From Phycisphaerae bacterium (GTDB taxonomy: Bacteria > Planctomycetota > Phycisphaerae > UBA1845 > PWPN01): a stretch of 64,000 bases of DNA. A program made the position numbers and the translations under genes. Below the pieces are notes generated by a model that saw only the letters and a program-made list of their open reading frames with translations, ran no database searches and was not told where the DNA came from. Below are positions 18,573-27,306 of the stretch, piece after piece. Within the stretch, counting starts at the first letter, position 1; every line of letters begins with the position of its first letter. Location of the stretch: the NCBI GenBank assembly GCA_018003015.1, contig JAGNEZ010000008.1:21285-85284 (forward strand), in the 5' to 3' direction.

Positions 18573-19346
18573 ATGCCGGGCCGACCGTACTACGACCTTG
18601 CCTCCCTGCCCGCCGTCGGCGAGTTGGGTAGCCCCGCGCCGCTGAATGCCGAACAGCTGCTCGAACGCTTCGAGCGGGAATCGTCTGCCCGGACGCTGAT
18701 GGAGACGTTTTTCCTGTTCGACGATCTCGTGCAGCGAGAGGCATTCCTCGCCGGGGAGATTCAGGAGACTCATCCGGTTGTCCTTAGCGTTCCGGAAGCC
18801 CGCGGGGAGAGTCCGCTACCGCCCTACCTCGCCGGGTTTGGCGTCGATGACGGCGCGGCGGAAGATGGATTGAACGCTCGACATCGGGCGGTCGAGGTGG
18901 ACAGTCTCTGGGAGGCCTACTTTCGCTACGCCGCCGGGGTGGCCGAGCGAACCGGGAGCGGCGTCTTGTCCGGCTGGGTTCGAAGTGAAGTCGGGCTTCG
19001 GAACGCCCTGGCGACGGCCCGCGCCCGGCGGTTGGGGCTGGATCCAGCCGACTACCTCGTGGCGTCCGATCTGGCGGAAGGCGGCCGCGACTTCGCCGCC
19101 ACCGTCAATGACTGGGCCTCCGCGAGGACCCCCCTGGCCGGCCAGCAGGTCTTGATCCAGGCTCGTTGGGCGTGGCTGGCGGAGCGCGATCCGTGGTTCA
19201 CCTTCACCGACGACGAGTTCGCCGTATATGCCGCCCGCATCATGCTGCTTGAACACTGGCGGCGGATCGTGGAGGCGAACGAACGCCGGGCGGCGGGCGA
19301 ACCCGTCCACGGGGCATCGGGGACTGTGGAAAGGGTGAGCTCGTGA
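18573..19346 (+). CDS. V-ATPase-associated DUF2764 family protein
   Basis: 257 residues beginning MPGRPYYDLASLPAV, the DUF2764 signature start (YYxLxASLP). This family lies between subunits E and A in the V-type ATPase operons of Bacteroidetes, Chlamydiae, spirochaetes and relatives. It is mainly helical, with no membrane segment, and is believed from its position and fold to stand in for subunit C, the socket between the central rotor and the membrane ring; that role is inference. Its stop overlaps the GTG start of subunit A. The spacing from subunit E is 15 bases with AGGAGA in it. Confidence 0.88.
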   Translation: MPGRPYYDLASLPAVGELGSPAPLNAEQLLERFERESSARTLMETFFLFDDLVQREAFLAGEIQETHPVVLSVPEARGESPLPPYLAGFGVDDGAAEDGLNARHRAVEVDSLWEAYFRYAAGVAERTGSGVLSGWVRSEVGLRNALATARARRLGLDPADYLVASDLAEGGRDFAATVNDWASARTPLAGQQVLIQARWAWLAERDPWFTFTDDEFAVYAARIMLLEHWRRIVEANERRAAGEPVHGASGTVERVSS

Positions 19347-21070
19347 CAGGCAAGATTGCAGCCGTCTATGGAAGCCTGGTGATCGCCGAAACCGGTGATC
19401 GCGTGGTGCAGAACTCGGTGGGTTACTGCGTGCGGTCGGACGGCGTGCGGCTGCTCAGCGAAGTGGTTCGGGTGCGCGGCCGGCGCGCCGATCTCCAGGT
19501 CTTTGAGGACACCCGAGGACTCAAAGTCGGCAACGCGGTCGAATTCACCAGGGAGATGCTTTCCGTGGACCTCGGTCCCGGGCTGCTCGGGCAGGTGTTC
19601 GACGGGCTCCAGAATCCGCTGCCGCAATTGGCGGAGAAGACGGGGTTCTTCCTTCAGCCGGGTCAATACCTGCCGGCCCTGCCCATCGACCGAAGCTGGA
19701 GCTTTGCCCCGGCGGTCAAGCCTGGCGATCTCGTGGTGGCCGGCAGCACGTTGGGCACGGTCCCCGAGGGCATCTTCACCCACCAGATCATGGTGCCGTT
19801 CGGCTGGCAAGGCACATTCACGGTCGAGCAAATCGTCGCCGACGGCGATTACACGATCAACCAGGAAATCGCGGTGCTGAGCGACCTGAACGGCCAGGGG
19901 CAGACGGTCACCATGCAGCAGCGCTGGCCGGTGAAGGTGCCCCTGAACGTCTCGCGCCGGCGGCTGATGCCCACTGAACCCCTGGTAACCCGTGTGCGGA
20001 TCATAGACTCGATGTTCCCAATCGTGCGCGGGGGAACATACTGCATCCCCGGCCCGTTCGGAGCGGGCAAGACCGTGCTCCAGCAGATCACGTCGCGAAA
20101 CGCCGAGATCGACGTGGTGATCGTGGCGGCCTGCGGCGAGCGGGCCGGCGAGGTGGTCGACACGCTGCGTGAGTTCCCGGAGTTGACCGACCCACGAACC
20201 GGCAAGAGCCTCATGGATCGCACCATCATCATCTGCAACACGTCGGCCATGCCGGTCGCGGCCCGTGAGGCATCGGTCTACACCGCGGCAACGCTCGCCG
20301 AGTACTACCGGCAGATGGGGCTTCACGTCCTGATGCTGGCCGACTCGACATCGCGATGGGCCCAGGCCATGCGCGAGTTGTCCGGCCGGCTGGAGGAGAT
20401 ACCCGGGGAAGAGGCGTTCCCCGCCTATCTGGAGAGCCGCATCGCGGCCTTCTACGAGCGGGCGGGAGCGATCGAGCTCCGGGATGGCCGTATCGGTACG
20501 CTGACTATCGGGGGCACGGTGAGCCCTGCGGGCGGCAACTTCGAAGAGCCGGTCACCCAGGGTACGCTCAAGGTCGTCGGGGCGTTCCACGGCCTGTCGC
20601 GGGCCCGCAGCGACGCCCGGCGGTATCCGGCGATTGATCCGCTCGATTCCTGGAGCAAGTATACGGGCATCATCGCCCCGGCGAAGGTCCGGAAGGCCCG
20701 CTTCCTGCTCTCGCGCGGGAACGAGATCCGCCAGATGATGACCGTGGTGGGCGAGGAAGGCACCTCCACGGATGATTTCACCGACGCCCTGCTGGCGGAC
20801 CTCTTCGACAACTGCTTTCTCCAGCAGAACGCATTCGATGAGGTTGACGGGGCCACCCCCGCGGAACGACAGGTATTCGCCTTTGACAAGATGCTCGAGG
20901 TCGTCGACGTCGGCTATGACTTCGCGGACAAGAACGAAGCCCGTGCGGCCATCGTCAGGATCACCGATCTTTTCAGGAACTGGAACTACGCCGCCACCGA
21001 CAGCGCGGAGTACCGGCGACTGCTGAGCGAGATCGATCGATTCATCGCCACCCGAGGGCGCCAGGCATGA
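19343..21070 (+). CDS. atpA: V-type ATP synthase catalytic subunit A
   Basis: 575 residues, normal for the family. The Walker A loop GPFGAGKT lies at residues 237-244, and the non-homologous insert region precedes it. Downstream segments such as [26 protein letters not shown] and [14 protein letters not shown] are typical catalytic-subunit motifs. The start is GTG at 19343, overlapping the DUF2764 stop (GTGA), with AAAGGGTGAG just upstream. Subunit A hydrolyses or makes ATP at the A-B interface. Its stop overlaps the subunit B start as ATGA. Confidence 0.97.
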   Translation: MTGKIAAVYGSLVIAETGDRVVQNSVGYCVRSDGVRLLSEVVRVRGRRADLQVFEDTRGLKVGNAVEFTREMLSVDLGPGLLGQVFDGLQNPLPQLAEKTGFFLQPGQYLPALPIDRSWSFAPAVKPGDLVVAGSTLGTVPEGIFTHQIMVPFGWQGTFTVEQIVADGDYTINQEIAVLSDLNGQGQTVTMQQRWPVKVPLNVSRRRLMPTEPLVTRVRIIDSMFPIVRGGTYCIPGPFGAGKTVLQQITSRNAEIDVVIVAACGERAGEVVDTLREFPELTDPRTGKSLMDRTIIICNTSAMPVAAREASVYTAATLAEYYRQMGLHVLMLADSTSRWAQAMRELSGRLEEIPGEEAFPAYLESRIAAFYERAGAIELRDGRIGTLTIGGTVSPAGGNFEEPVTQGTLKVVGAFHGLSRARSDARRYPAIDPLDSWSKYTGIIAPAKVRKARFLLSRGNEIRQMMTVVGEEGTSTDDFTDALLADLFDNCFLQQNAFDEVDGATPAERQVFAFDKMLEVVDVGYDFADKNEARAAIVRITDLFRNWNYAATDSAEYRRLLSEIDRFIATRGRQA

Positions 21071-22368
21071 GGAAGTACTACAACGAGATCAGCCGTATCG
21101 CCGGCAACGTGGTCACGGTCCGGGCCGGGGAGGTCGGCTATGACCATCTGGCAGTGATCACCTCGGATCGCGGTGAGTCGCTCGCCCAGGTTATCCGCCT
21201 GGAAGGCCAGCAGGTCAGTTTGCAGGTGTTTGCTGGCACACAAGGCGTGTCCAACAACGACCGGGTCCGGATGCTGCACAAGCCCATGCAGATGCCGTTC
21301 TCCGAGGCCCTGCTCGGCCGGGTGTTCGACGGATCGGGCCGCCCGCGCGACGGACGCGGCGAGGTCGATGCCGAACGGGTGAGTACCGGCTCGCCGCCGG
21401 TCAACCCCATCAAGCGCCGCCGGCCGGACAAGATGGTCCAGACCGGCATTCCGATGATCGATGTGTTCAACTCCCTGGTCGAATCGCAGAAGCTGCCGAT
21501 CTTCTCGGTTGCCGGCGAGCCGTATAACGAATTACTGGCCCGGATCGGCCTCCAGGCCGACGCGGAGATCATCATTCTCGGCGGCATGGGCTTGAGGCAC
21601 GACGACTACCTCAAGTTCCGTCACACCTTCGAGGAGGGCGGGGTGCTCGGACGGGCCATCATGTTCGTCCACACCGCGGCGGATCCGGTGGTCGAGTGCC
21701 TGATGGTGCCGGACCTGTGCCTGGCGGTCGGCGAGCAGTTCGCATTGCAGGGTAAGCGAGTTCTGGTGTTGCTCACCGACATGACCGCGTTTTCGGACGC
21801 CCTCAAGGAGATCGCGATCATCATGGAGCAAATCCCGTCGAACCGCGGCTACCCCGGCGATCTTTACACCCAGCTTGCCCGGCGCTACGAGAAAGCGGTC
21901 GATTTCGACGGGGCCGGCTCGATGACCCTGCTGGCCTGCGTGACCATGCCCGGCGGCGACGTCACCCACCCGGTACCAGACAACACCGGTTACATCACCG
22001 AGGGGCAGTTCTACCTGCGCAACGGGCGGATCGAACCCTTCGGATCGCTCTCGCGGCTCAAGCAGCAGGTCAACGGAAAGACCCGCGACGACCACCGGGC
22101 GATCATGGATGGCTGTATCCAGTTGTACGCCCTCTGCCGCGAAAGCCGCGAGAAACGGGACATGGGCTTCGAGATGTCGGACTGGGACAACAAGCTGCTC
22201 AAGTACGGACAGCTGCTCGAGGAGCGGATCATGGACCTGTCGGTCAACATTCCGTTGTTCGAGGCCCTGGACCGCTGCTGGGCGATTCTGGCCGAGTGCT
22301 TCGAACCGGCCGAGACCGGCATTCGCCGGACGATCATCGAGAAGCACTGGCCGAAGAGCGCGTCGTGA
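21067..22368 (+). CDS. atpB: V-type ATP synthase regulatory subunit B
   Basis: 433 residues. It resembles subunit A but has no P-loop: the corresponding site reads [16 protein letters not shown]. Retained motifs include [34 protein letters not shown] and [19 protein letters not shown], all characteristic of the non-catalytic nucleotide-binding B subunit. The start overlaps the A stop (ATGA at 21067-21070), so A and B are probably made in equal amounts, fitting the A3B3 head. About 80 bases separate it from subunit D. Confidence 0.97.
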   Translation: MRKYYNEISRIAGNVVTVRAGEVGYDHLAVITSDRGESLAQVIRLEGQQVSLQVFAGTQGVSNNDRVRMLHKPMQMPFSEALLGRVFDGSGRPRDGRGEVDAERVSTGSPPVNPIKRRRPDKMVQTGIPMIDVFNSLVESQKLPIFSVAGEPYNELLARIGLQADAEIIILGGMGLRHDDYLKFRHTFEEGGVLGRAIMFVHTAADPVVECLMVPDLCLAVGEQFALQGKRVLVLLTDMTAFSDALKEIAIIMEQIPSNRGYPGDLYTQLARRYEKAVDFDGAGSMTLLACVTMPGGDVTHPVPDNTGYITEGQFYLRNGRIEPFGSLSRLKQQVNGKTRDDHRAIMDGCIQLYALCRESREKRDMGFEMSDWDNKLLKYGQLLEERIMDLSVNIPLFEALDRCWAILAECFEPAETGIRRTIIEKHWPKSAS

Positions 22369-22450
22369 GGTTTCGAGGACACCGGCGGGACGCCGATGCC
22401 GCGTGCGGGGCACAGCACCCCTGAGAATGGACGAGGGAACGGATAGAACC

Positions 22451-23137
22451 GTGGCCGCGAAGGTCAAACTCACCCGCCCCGAACTGAAGCGCTACAGAGA
22501 TGCCCTGCATCGCTTCCAGCGCTATCTGCCCATGCTGAAGCTCAAGCAGCAGCAGCTGCAGATCGCCCAGCGAGACATCGCCCGCAAGCGTCGCGAGGCC
22601 GAGGCGGCGTTGCGGGCGGCGGAGGCCGAGTTCCGGAGGTTCGAGGGCGTGATGGCCGATCTGGCTGGCGTGTCCGTGCGCAGATTGGCCGACCCGGTCG
22701 AGGTCAGGACCTCGAGCATGAACGTGGCCGGCGTGTCTGTTCCCGTGTTTCAGGAGGTGGTGTTTGCCCCCATCTCATACAGTCTGTTCGGCACGCCGCC
22801 GTGGGTGGACCAGGTGGTTGAAGGCTATCGCGAACTGAACCGCCGCAGCGCACAGATGGACGTCTACGCCCGCCAATACGAGTTGCTCACCCGGGAGCTG
22901 ACTCGGATCACCCAGCGCGTCAACCTCTTCGAGAAGGTGAAGATCCCGGAAGCCCAGGAGGCCATCCGGGTCATTCGGATCAAGCTGGGCGACGAGATGA
23001 CCGCAGCCGTCGGCCGGGCCAAGATCGCCAAGAGCAAGCTGGCTGCGGGCATGGAGCCCCTGGTCCTCGCCGAGGGCTCGGACACGGGCCCGGTCGGCTG
23101 GAGCGAGACAAATGACCCCGAGGAGGCGGGCGGATGA
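22451..23137 (+). CDS. atpD: V-type ATP synthase subunit D
   Basis: 228 residues from a GTG at 22451, giving MAAKVKLTRPELKRYRD, which fits the usual subunit D opening (MAxKVxxTRxEL). An ATG eight codons earlier (22427) is the alternative start; GAGGG at 22432-22436 lies between the two and favours the GTG. The product is two long helices (LKLKQQQLQIAQRDIARKRR and the C-terminal LLTRELTRITQRVNLFEKV) forming the antiparallel coiled coil of the central rotor shaft. Its stop overlaps the subunit I start as ATGA. Confidence 0.93.
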   Translation: MAAKVKLTRPELKRYRDALHRFQRYLPMLKLKQQQLQIAQRDIARKRREAEAALRAAEAEFRRFEGVMADLAGVSVRRLADPVEVRTSSMNVAGVSVPVFQEVVFAPISYSLFGTPPWVDQVVEGYRELNRRSAQMDVYARQYELLTRELTRITQRVNLFEKVKIPEAQEAIRVIRIKLGDEMTAAVGRAKIAKSKLAAGMEPLVLAEGSDTGPVGWSETNDPEEAGG

Positions 23138-24900
23138 TCGTTCCGATGGCCAAGGTGTTCGTCGCTTACCGAGCTCGGGATCAGAATCGCGCGGTTGATG
23201 TCCTCGGTGATCTGGGCGTCATCCATCTTGTGCCGATCGACCCGGCCAAGGCCGCTCCTCACGAGAAGACGCTGGGCGAAATCGCGGACATTGAGCGGGC
23301 GATCCGGATCGTGTCTGCGATCGCGCCGGCCGGCTCCCCACCACCCTTATCGCCGCTCGACGCCGCCCGCGAAGTCCTGGCCATCCGGAATCAGGCCACC
23401 GACCGGCGCAACCGACTTGCCGCCCTGGATCATCAACTGCGGCAGATCACCATCTGGGGCGATGTGCGGCTCGACCGGATCGCGTTGCTCCGCGGCGCCG
23501 GAGTCGATCTGCGCTTCTGTTCCGTGCCAACCCAGGATGTCGCCGCGATACATGCCCAGGTCGTCCAGGTGTTCAGCGAGCTGCCAGGCAGGCGCTTCCT
23601 GGTCGGCGTCGCCAGCCGCGATGGCAAGATCCGGCTGCCCGAATCCGCCGCGGAGTACCCCCTGCCCGAGCGAGATGCCCCGTCGATCCGGCAAGAGGCC
23701 GCGGAACTCGACGCCGCGGGCAAACAGGATGCCCTTCGCCTCGCTCAGCTGGCTTGCCTGGCTGACGCGATGCGCCAGGCCGTGCCTGGAATGCGGCTGC
23801 GTGCCGAGGTCGACGTCGCCCAGCGCAGCGCCCTGGACCGCGACCTGCTCTCCGCCTTCCAAGGGTGGGTACCAGCGAAGGAAGCGTCCTCGCTGGCCGG
23901 CAAGCTCGCCCAATCAGGACTTGACGCCGCCGTCCAGGTTCTCGAACCGGAGCCCGAAGAACACCCCCCTACCCTGATCCGCTCGCCCAAGTGGGCGGAG
24001 CCGATCGAGGGTCTGTTCAAAATGCTCGGCACGGTGGCCGGATATCGAGAGTTCGACGTCTCCGTGCCGTTTATGATCGCCCTGCCGCTCTTCTCGGCCA
24101 TGCTGATCGCCGACGCCGGCTACGGAACCGTGTTGTTTCTTCTGCCACTGGTCTTCCGCGCAAAGCTCAAACGCCTTCTTGGCGCGTCCATGACGCATCT
24201 GCTCATTGTGATCGGCGCTGCCGCCATCGCCTGGGGACTGGTGATCTCCAGTTTCTTCGGCGTTGAGCTCTACTCACCGTTGATACGCGTGGATCTGAGC
24301 GAGGAGTCGCGAACCCTGATGATGAGGATCAGCTTCCTCATCGGCGCCGTACACGTCAGCTTGGCCCAGTGGTGGCAGGCAGCCCGGCTGTTTCCTGATC
24401 AATGCTTCCTCGGCAAGGTCGGCTGGGGGGTGTTCATCTGGGGCATCCTGGGCGTGGTCCAGATGTTCGTCCTGCGATCGCCTTTCGGTTGGGACACGGT
24501 CTATCCGTACCTGCTGATCACGGGTGGCACCCTTGCCGTTCTGTTCGACAACAGCCATCGCAACCCCCTGAAGCGGGTTCTGCTGGGCACGGCGAATGCC
24601 CCGCTGGCCATGCTGGGCACCTTCTCGGATGTCATCAGCTACGTCCGTCTCATGGCCGTGGGTTTGGCCGGCAGCGTCCTGGCGGTGAGCTTCAACAACC
24701 TGGTCGGCACCCTGGGCTTCTGGCCCCTGGTGGCCGTGGCCTGGCTGGCCGCCCACAGCCTCAATCTGGCCCTGTGCATGATCGCCCTGTTTGCCCACGG
24801 CGTACGACTCAACGTACTGGAGTTCTCGAACAACCTGGGGATGCAGTGGACCGGCTATCCCTACCGACCGTTCACCAAGACCGCAGTTCAGGAGGACTGA
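23134..24900 (+). CDS. atpI: V-type ATP synthase subunit I (membrane stator)
   Basis: 588 residues. The N-terminal third is a soluble alpha/beta and coiled-coil arm (starting MIVPMAKVFVAYRARDQNRA); the rest holds about seven membrane segments. The conserved arginine that faces the rotor ring is in SYVRLMAVGLAG (R505). The sequence EFSNNLGMQWTGYPYRPF near the end is typical. Subunit I supplies the ion half-channels and anchors the peripheral stalks. At about 590 residues it is at the short end of the family, as usual for bacterial V-ATPases with the DUF2764 layout. Confidence 0.95.
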   Translation: MIVPMAKVFVAYRARDQNRAVDVLGDLGVIHLVPIDPAKAAPHEKTLGEIADIERAIRIVSAIAPAGSPPPLSPLDAAREVLAIRNQATDRRNRLAALDHQLRQITIWGDVRLDRIALLRGAGVDLRFCSVPTQDVAAIHAQVVQVFSELPGRRFLVGVASRDGKIRLPESAAEYPLPERDAPSIRQEAAELDAAGKQDALRLAQLACLADAMRQAVPGMRLRAEVDVAQRSALDRDLLSAFQGWVPAKEASSLAGKLAQSGLDAAVQVLEPEPEEHPPTLIRSPKWAEPIEGLFKMLGTVAGYREFDVSVPFMIALPLFSAMLIADAGYGTVLFLLPLVFRAKLKRLLGASMTHLLIVIGAAAIAWGLVISSFFGVELYSPLIRVDLSEESRTLMMRISFLIGAVHVSLAQWWQAARLFPDQCFLGKVGWGVFIWGILGVVQMFVLRSPFGWDTVYPYLLITGGTLAVLFDNSHRNPLKRVLLGTANAPLAMLGTFSDVISYVRLMAVGLAGSVLAVSFNNLVGTLGFWPLVAVAWLAAHSLNLALCMIALFAHGVRLNVLEFSNNLGMQWTGYPYRPFTKTAVQED

Positions 24901-24902
24901 CC

Positions 24903-25454
24903 ATGGTATCTGAGGCGATGAGTTCCCTGGCCCACACCAGCTTTCCGGCAATCCTCGGTGCCGCTGAGCCGGCCAACGTGTTCGGCACGGTGGGCGTGGC
25001 CCTGGCCCTGGGTCTGGCGGCCATGGGTAGTGCACTTGGCATCGGGGCCGCCGGTCAAGCCGCCGCGGGAGCCTGGGGCAAGGAGGCTCGATCCGGCAAG
25101 CCCTTGAGCTTCACCTACATCATCATGGTCGGCGCCCCGATCAGTCAGACGCTCTATGCCATGATCGTCATGAACCGCCTGGGGGCACTTCTCAAAGACG
25201 CCCCCGACTTGGCGGCGGCGAACACCGGCCTTCTGCTGGGTATCGGCCTGGCCACCGGTCTCGGCGAGATGTTCTCGGCCTGGATGCAGGGACAAATCGG
25301 CGCGGCCGGCGTGCGAGCACTCAGCGACGGTGAAGGCAAGGGTTTCGCGTTCATCATCATCGCGTTGGGCATCGTCGAAACCGTCGGCATCTTCACCATG
25401 GTCTTCATGCTGGGCATGATCCCTTCCATTCCAGCGGCCGTACAGGCCGGCTGA
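24903..25454 (+). CDS. atpK: V-type ATP synthase proteolipid subunit K
   Basis: 183 residues, four membrane helices made of two hairpins, the duplicated proteolipid form. The ion-binding glutamate is E159 in GIVETVGIF. Q82 in APISQTLY, S81 next to it, and Q129 in the third helix lie at nearly the same spacing as the Na+ ligands T64, Q65, Q110 and E139 of the Enterococcus hirae K subunit, which suggests Na+ coupling (inference). AGGAGG lies nine bases before the start. It ends the operon; no clear terminator hairpin is visible in the 90 bases after it. Confidence 0.95.
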   Translation: MVSEAMSSLAHTSFPAILGAAEPANVFGTVGVALALGLAAMGSALGIGAAGQAAAGAWGKEARSGKPLSFTYIIMVGAPISQTLYAMIVMNRLGALLKDAPDLAAANTGLLLGIGLATGLGEMFSAWMQGQIGAAGVRALSDGEGKGFAFIIIALGIVETVGIFTMVFMLGMIPSIPAAVQAG

Positions 25455-25545
25455 TCTTGTGCCCGGGACCATGGGCGATCCTCACAAAGGGGCTCTTCGG
25501 AGCAGCCTGGTGCATCAGGGGGAGTAGATTCTGGAGCGAAAGACC

Positions 25546-26051
25546 GTGCGATACCATCTCACGGTGTCAGTCGGAGCATTTGCCCTCAGCTGGCCAGCCT
25601 CTCCGGCCGCTGCGTCTATCATGATCGAGTTACTGCCCGGGCAAGCAGAGGTCGGCTGCGCGGAAATCCACGGTGTCGCCGCGGGTGAGTGTGACCTGTC
25701 CGCCTGGCAGTCCAGAACACTGAACTTCATGGCCGACCTGCGAACGCCGCTGATGACTCCTCGGTTGGCGGGCACGTTCCGAAACATCGACGCTCCGTCG
25801 CCCGTACAGGTGCCCGGCGGCTGGCAACTCTTCTACGGAGCGTGGGACGGAGTGCCAACCGGCAACGACCGCATCGACTCGCTGCTGCCTTCAAGGCCAT
25901 GCATCACGTCTACCGGGCTTCCGGGAAGGACGGGAAGCACTTTCAGTACGACGGAACCTGCCTGGCCACCGGTCACATGCTCAATGACGTGAAGGCGATC
26001 GAAAGACCTCGAGATTACTGGCCAACAGCGACTCCGCCTCTGCCGGGCTGA
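25546..26051 (+). pseudogene. Frameshifted, truncated glycosidase-like remnant (GH43-type propeller)
   Basis: A plus-strand frame from 25546 encodes a signal peptide and the start of a secreted protein, including VPGGWQLFYGAWDGVPTGND, a phrase common in GH43/GH-propeller-like planctomycete proteins. It becomes nonsense soon after. The continuation is in another frame (about 25890-26020): FKAMHHVYRASGKDGKHFQ then TCLATGHMLNDVKAIERP. At least one frameshift and a loss of most of the gene are needed. The 3' end overlaps the end of the minus-strand fragment that follows, which suggests a deletion junction near 26000-26030. The family call is tentative. Confidence 0.65.
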
Positions 26052-26328
26052 TCAGATCCGAGGAAACCCCGGCGAGGTCCTCGGCCGCTTGCTCAAGCTC
26101 CACTGCTTCCAGGCTCGATGCCGGACAAGCCCTGGCCAGCTCGGCGGCCACGCTGACCAGCCCCTTGCCCACCCGCAATCGAACCGCCGGAGCCCGCACC
26201 GCGCCGTCCGCGGGCACAGCCCACAGGTAGTCCTCGACAATGGATAGGAAAGGGTGCGGATCACTGGCCTCCAGCAGGGCCAGTACCCTCTGGCAAAGCC
26301 GCCGGACCGGTGATGAGGCGGAGGGCAT
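25981..26328 (-). CDS. Hypothetical protein, probably 3'-truncated
   Basis: 115 residues starting MPSASSPVRRLCQRVLALLE. It is mostly helical with no membrane segment or recognisable motif. It starts 10 bases after the sugar-phosphate-isomerase-like gene and would be read from the same transcript. Its last codons (SNLEVFRSPSRH) are the antisense of the decayed glycosidase remnant, so the natural C-terminus seems to have been replaced at a deletion junction. I do not recognise the family; the surviving part may not be functional. Confidence 0.5.
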   Translation of the reverse strand: MPSASSPVRRLCQRVLALLEASDPHPFLSIVEDYLWAVPADGAVRAPAVRLRVGKGLVSVAAELARACPASSLEAVELEQAAEDLAGVSSDLISPAEAESLLASNLEVFRSPSRH

Positions 26329-26338
26329 GCGGTATGGT

Positions 26339-27265
26339 TCACACCTGAGCGGGCTTCGACAACTCGCCCCACAAGGCGACGTAGTATTGCAGGAATCGCA
26401 TCACGTCCGCGGGATCGGCGTTCCTGGTCTTGAAACCCTGAGCCTCAATCAGTGCGAACCGGTCGTAACCGCTCTGGTTGAGCAGCCCGAACAGCTCTCC
26501 ATAGGGATATCCGCCGGTCAATTCGTTGATGTGCACCGACATGATCTTGTCGCGAAGCAGATCGAAGTAGGGCTTGACCGAGCCGTCTTTGAGGTCCGTG
26601 CCGTTGGAATTCCATGTTGCACCGACGTTGGACCGGCCGGCGATATCCAGGATCCTCCGGATCCGCGGCGGATGGGACGTCTCAGAACCATGAACCTCGA
26701 GCCAGATCTCGACACCTGCATCGGATGCCGCCTGCCCACATGTGGCCAGAGCCCTGCCGATCTGGTCCAGTGTCTTCTCCTCGGGTACGCCCTTGGGAAG
26801 CCCGTTGGGCCGAACCTTGACGCCCTTGGCCCCGAGATCCTCGGCCAGGCCGATAAACTGCTTGGTCACCTCAATCTGCTTCGCCAGCCTGGCCAGGTCC
26901 GGATCGTGGTACTCGCAGGTCGAGCCCAGGCTGCACAACACTATGCCGGAATCGGTGAACCGCTTGCGGACATCGGCTCGCTCGGCTTTCGACAGCGCCG
27001 GCTCGACCCCGTGCTTGTGCGTGGTACGCAGCTCGACGGCGGCCAGCTTCAACTTGCGGCATCGATCGATGATCGTCGCCAGATCCCAGTCCGGGGCCAT
27101 GTTGTAGGTCACCAGCCCCAGCTTCATCTTCCGCGCGCTCACCGGTGGCGCGGCCGCTCCCGCCTGAGCCAATGCCGCCCCGGCCGCGACGCAACCCCCG
27201 GAGGCTCCGGCCAGCAGAACCGCCGACCGCCCCAACAACTCCCGCCGATTCACCGCTTTGCTCAT
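26339..27265 (-). CDS. Tat-exported sugar phosphate isomerase/epimerase-like TIM barrel protein
   Basis: 308 residues. The N-terminus NRRELLGRSAVLLAG carries a twin-arginine motif followed by a hydrophobic, alanine-rich segment, so export by Tat is likely. The remainder is an AP-endonuclease-2-type TIM barrel: LGLVTYNMAPDWDL, AAVELRTTHKHG, the GVKVRPNG strand, WLEVHGSE and SVHINE with metal-ligand type E and H residues. Such planctomycete proteins are annotated xylose-isomerase-like; the substrate is unknown. The start at 27265 has AAAGGAGG six bases upstream, clearly better than the longer frame. It follows the PEP carboxykinase by about 40 bases. Confidence 0.85.
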   Translation of the reverse strand: MSKAVNRRELLGRSAVLLAGASGGCVAAGAALAQAGAAAPPVSARKMKLGLVTYNMAPDWDLATIIDRCRKLKLAAVELRTTHKHGVEPALSKAERADVRKRFTDSGIVLCSLGSTCEYHDPDLARLAKQIEVTKQFIGLAEDLGAKGVKVRPNGLPKGVPEEKTLDQIGRALATCGQAASDAGVEIWLEVHGSETSHPPRIRRILDIAGRSNVGATWNSNGTDLKDGSVKPYFDLLRDKIMSVHINELTGGYPYGELFGLLNQSGYDRFALIEAQGFKTRNADPADVMRFLQYYVALWGELSKPAQV

Positions 27266-27306
27266 GTCCGGCCTCCTTTGCCCGGCCGTCCCGCTACCTC
27301 CACGAA

